From the NCBI GenBank assembly GCA_003244035.1, contig QHBV01000151.1, forward strand, positions 1 through 15,730: a stretch of DNA of 15,730 nt. Direction: 5' to 3'. The position numbers were made by a program, and so were the translations under genes. This stretch comes from Solirubrobacterales bacterium (lineage in GTDB: Bacteria; Actinomycetota; Thermoleophilia; Solirubrobacterales; Solirubrobacteraceae). A model generated the notes under the pieces. It was given only the letters and a program-made list of their open reading frames with translations. It did no database searches and was not told where the DNA came from. Below, piece after piece: positions 14,287 through 15,730 of the stretch. Numbering within the stretch: position 1 is the first letter of the stretch; each line of letters starts with the position of its first letter.

Positions 14287-15606
14287 TCAGCTCAGGAAGA
14301 ACTGCTGGTAGATGAGGAAGATGTTCATCGCGACGATCGCGACCGCGAAGGTCCAGGCGATGATCGTGGTGCCGCGTTTGTTGACGTGGACGCCCATGAC
14401 GTCCTTGCGGCTGGTCAGTCTGACGAGGGGGATGATCGCGAGCGGGATCCCGAATGAGAGCACGACCTGGCTGAGCACGAGCGCGTTTGTGGTGTTCATC
14501 CCGGCGGCGATGATCACCAGGGCGGGGATCATCGTCAGCCCGCGGCGCAGCACCAGCGGGATCTTCAGATTCACAAAGCCGGCCATCACGACCTGACCGG
14601 CGTAGGTGCCCACGCTCGATGAGGAGGCGCCCGAGGCCAACAGCGCGACCGCGAACGCCAGCGCCGCACCGCCGCCGACGAGGTGGCCGAGCTGGTGGTG
14701 GGTCTGTTGCAGGGTGCTCAGGCCCGACAGGGCGGGGGTGTGAAACAGCTTGGCGGCGACGGCGAGCATCGCCATGTTGACCAGGCCGGCGAGGCTGAGG
14801 GCGATGATCACGTCGATGCGCTCAAAGCGCAGCACGCGTTTGCGTTCGCGGTCGTTGCGGCAGGGGATCCGGTTCTGGGTCAGCGCGCCGTGTAGGTAGA
14901 TCGCGTGCGGCATGATCGTCGCGCCCATGATCCCGACCGCGATGTACAGCGACTGGGTGCCGTTCAGGCCGGGGATCAGCCCCTTCAGTGAGCCGTGGGT
15001 GGACGGTCCGATTTTCAGCGTCTCATAGAGAAACCCGAGGAAGATGATCCCCAACAGCCCGGTGATCACCACCTCGAACTTGCGAAAGCCGTGGCGCTGG
15101 AGCCCGAGGATCCCAAACGCGATCGCCCCGGTCATCACCCCGGCGGCAAACAGCGGCACCCCGAACAGCAGGTTCAGTCCGATCGCGCCGCCGAGGAACT
15201 CGGCGATGTCGGTCGACATCGCCATAATCTCGGCCTGCACCCACATGCCCCAGGTCAACGCGCTGGGATAGTGCGCCCGGAAGTTCTCGGCGAGGTTCAG
15301 ATCGGTCGCGATCCCCAGCTTGGCCGATAGGTACTGGATCAGCATCGCGATCAGGTTGGCGGCCAGCACCACCCACAACAGCAGATACCCATATGCGGCG
15401 CCGCCCTGGAAGTTGGTCGCGAAGTTCCCCGGGTCGACATAGGCGATCGACGCGACGAACGCCGGGCCGAGCATCGCCAGCGTCGCCCGCGCCCTGCCCT
15501 TGGCCAGCAGCTGGTCCAGCGCACTGGGAATCCCGGCGCCCGGCTCGGGCATCCCCACCGCGGCGCCGTCGGGTAGCGGGACGAGCGTACGGTCCAGCAT
15601 GCTCAC
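14287..15606 (-). CDS. mntH: NRAMP family Mn2+/divalent metal transporter
   Basis: 439 residues, about eleven helices. Both metal-site motifs are present: DPGN in helix 1 (Asp58 to Asn61) and, in helix 6, ATIMPH with Ala229, Met232 and His234; the Met is the mark of transition-metal-selective NRAMPs. It imports Mn2+ (possibly Fe2+) with protons across the cytoplasmic membrane. The start is GTG at 15606, eight bases after AAGGAG (15620-15615); ATG 15600 is two codons in but has poorer spacing. The GTG overlaps the stop of the upstream FeoA-like gene (GTGA), so they are co-translated and the neighbour may be its metal regulator. The 3' end converges on the IS110 remnant, with no terminator visible in the 14-base gap. 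Confidence 0.95.
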   Translation of the reverse strand: MSMLDRTLVPLPDGAAVGMPEPGAGIPSALDQLLAKGRARATLAMLGPAFVASIAYVDPGNFATNFQGGAAYGYLLLWVVLAANLIAMLIQYLSAKLGIATDLNLAENFRAHYPSALTWGMWVQAEIMAMSTDIAEFLGGAIGLNLLFGVPLFAAGVMTGAIAFGILGLQRHGFRKFEVVITGLLGIIFLGFLYETLKIGPSTHGSLKGLIPGLNGTQSLYIAVGIMGATIMPHAIYLHGALTQNRIPCRNDRERKRVLRFERIDVIIALSLAGLVNMAMLAVAAKLFHTPALSGLSTLQQTHHQLGHLVGGGAALAFAVALLASGASSSSVGTYAGQVVMAGFVNLKIPLVLRRGLTMIPALVIIAAGMNTTNALVLSQVVLSFGIPLAIIPLVRLTSRKDVMGVHVNKRGTTIIAWTFAVAIVAMNIFLIYQQFFLS

Positions 15607-15730
15607 TGGACAGACTCCTTCAGCTCGATTCTCATAGCGCGGACCAGCGCGCCGCCCAGCAACAGCTCGCGCTCACCGACCCAGACACGCAGCGGACCGC
15701 CAAACGGCTCACGACCGGTCACCTCCAGCT
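15603..15730 (-). CDS. C-terminus of a FeoA-like / DtxR-family metal regulator (partial)
   Basis: Reading the minus strand from the window edge gives 41 residues ending at TGA 15605-15603. They include REPFGGPLRVWVGERELLLG followed by a short LVRAMRIE tail. The pattern of small beta strands with a PFGGPLRV turn matches the SH3-like FeoA domain that ends DtxR/MntR/IdeR-type metalloregulators, and also stand-alone FeoA proteins. Coupling to mntH by a GTGA overlap favours a Mn- or Fe-sensing repressor of the DtxR family. The N-terminal helix-turn-helix and metal sites, if any, lie outside the window, so the choice between regulator and FeoA is open. Confidence 0.6.
   Translation of the reverse strand, partial: LEVTGREPFGGPLRVWVGERELLLGGALVRAMRIELKESVQ

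Noticed and set aside
13574..14287. Repeated CGCATAT at 13574-13580 and 14281-14287 as IS110 end repeats
   Set aside because: Seven bases is easily chance, and the left copy is inside the leader just before the ribosome site, not at an element boundary.
1..15730. CRISPR arrays, toxin-antitoxin pairs or defence genes
   Set aside because: No regularly spaced repeats and no recognisable defence or toxin families were found on either strand.

Overview
The window is a high-GC stretch of a bacterial chromosome, most likely from an actinobacterium. The class Thermoleophilia (Solirubrobacterales and relatives) is my best guess. The reasons are the strong G/C bias at third codon positions, the frequent GTG starts, a Rieske protein with three predicted N-terminal membrane spans, a diheme membrane-anchored cytochrome c, and a cytochrome b with a PDWY motif. 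The class is an inference; no 16S rRNA or other marker is present.

Left edge (1 to about 1200): the 3' half of a tRNA-Thr(CGU), about 540 bases with no convincing gene, and then the C-terminal half of a short-chain dehydrogenase that has lost its cofactor-binding half. This looks like decayed DNA next to a tRNA.

Carbohydrate block (1325 to 6274): a small membrane protein, an MGH1/GH63-like glycoside hydrolase, an MFS transporter with an SLC45/GPH-like sugar-porter motif, and a GH15 glucoamylase/trehalase-type enzyme. Together they suggest uptake or turnover of a glucoside such as trehalose or a glycosylglycerate. The substrate is not determined.

Respiratory block (6413 to 13461): a seven-gene cluster in the order oxidase subunit II, oxidase subunit I, a four-helix membrane protein, CtaG, QcrC (diheme cytochrome c), QcrA (Rieske) and QcrB (cytochrome b). 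Five of the six junctions are four-base ATGA/GTGA overlaps and the sixth has a 10-base gap, so it reads as a single translationally coupled operon for a bc1-aa3-type supercomplex. Electrons would pass from quinol to QcrB/QcrA, then QcrC, the CuA site of subunit II, and the heme-copper site of subunit I. No recognisable subunit III is present. Subunit I keeps all heme, CuB and active-site Tyr residues, but the canonical D-channel Asp, helix-VI Glu and K-channel Lys are all replaced. The Mg-site ligands of subunits I and II are changed as well. This is the most interesting signal in the window.

Right edge (13462 to 15730): a broken IS110-family transposase with an internal deletion and two frameshifts. 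It is preceded by three consecutive perfect hairpins in the position where IS110 elements encode their bridge RNA. After it, on the minus strand, come a full-length NRAMP Mn2+ transporter (mntH) and, overlapping its start, the C-terminus of a FeoA-like/DtxR-type metal regulator that runs off the window.
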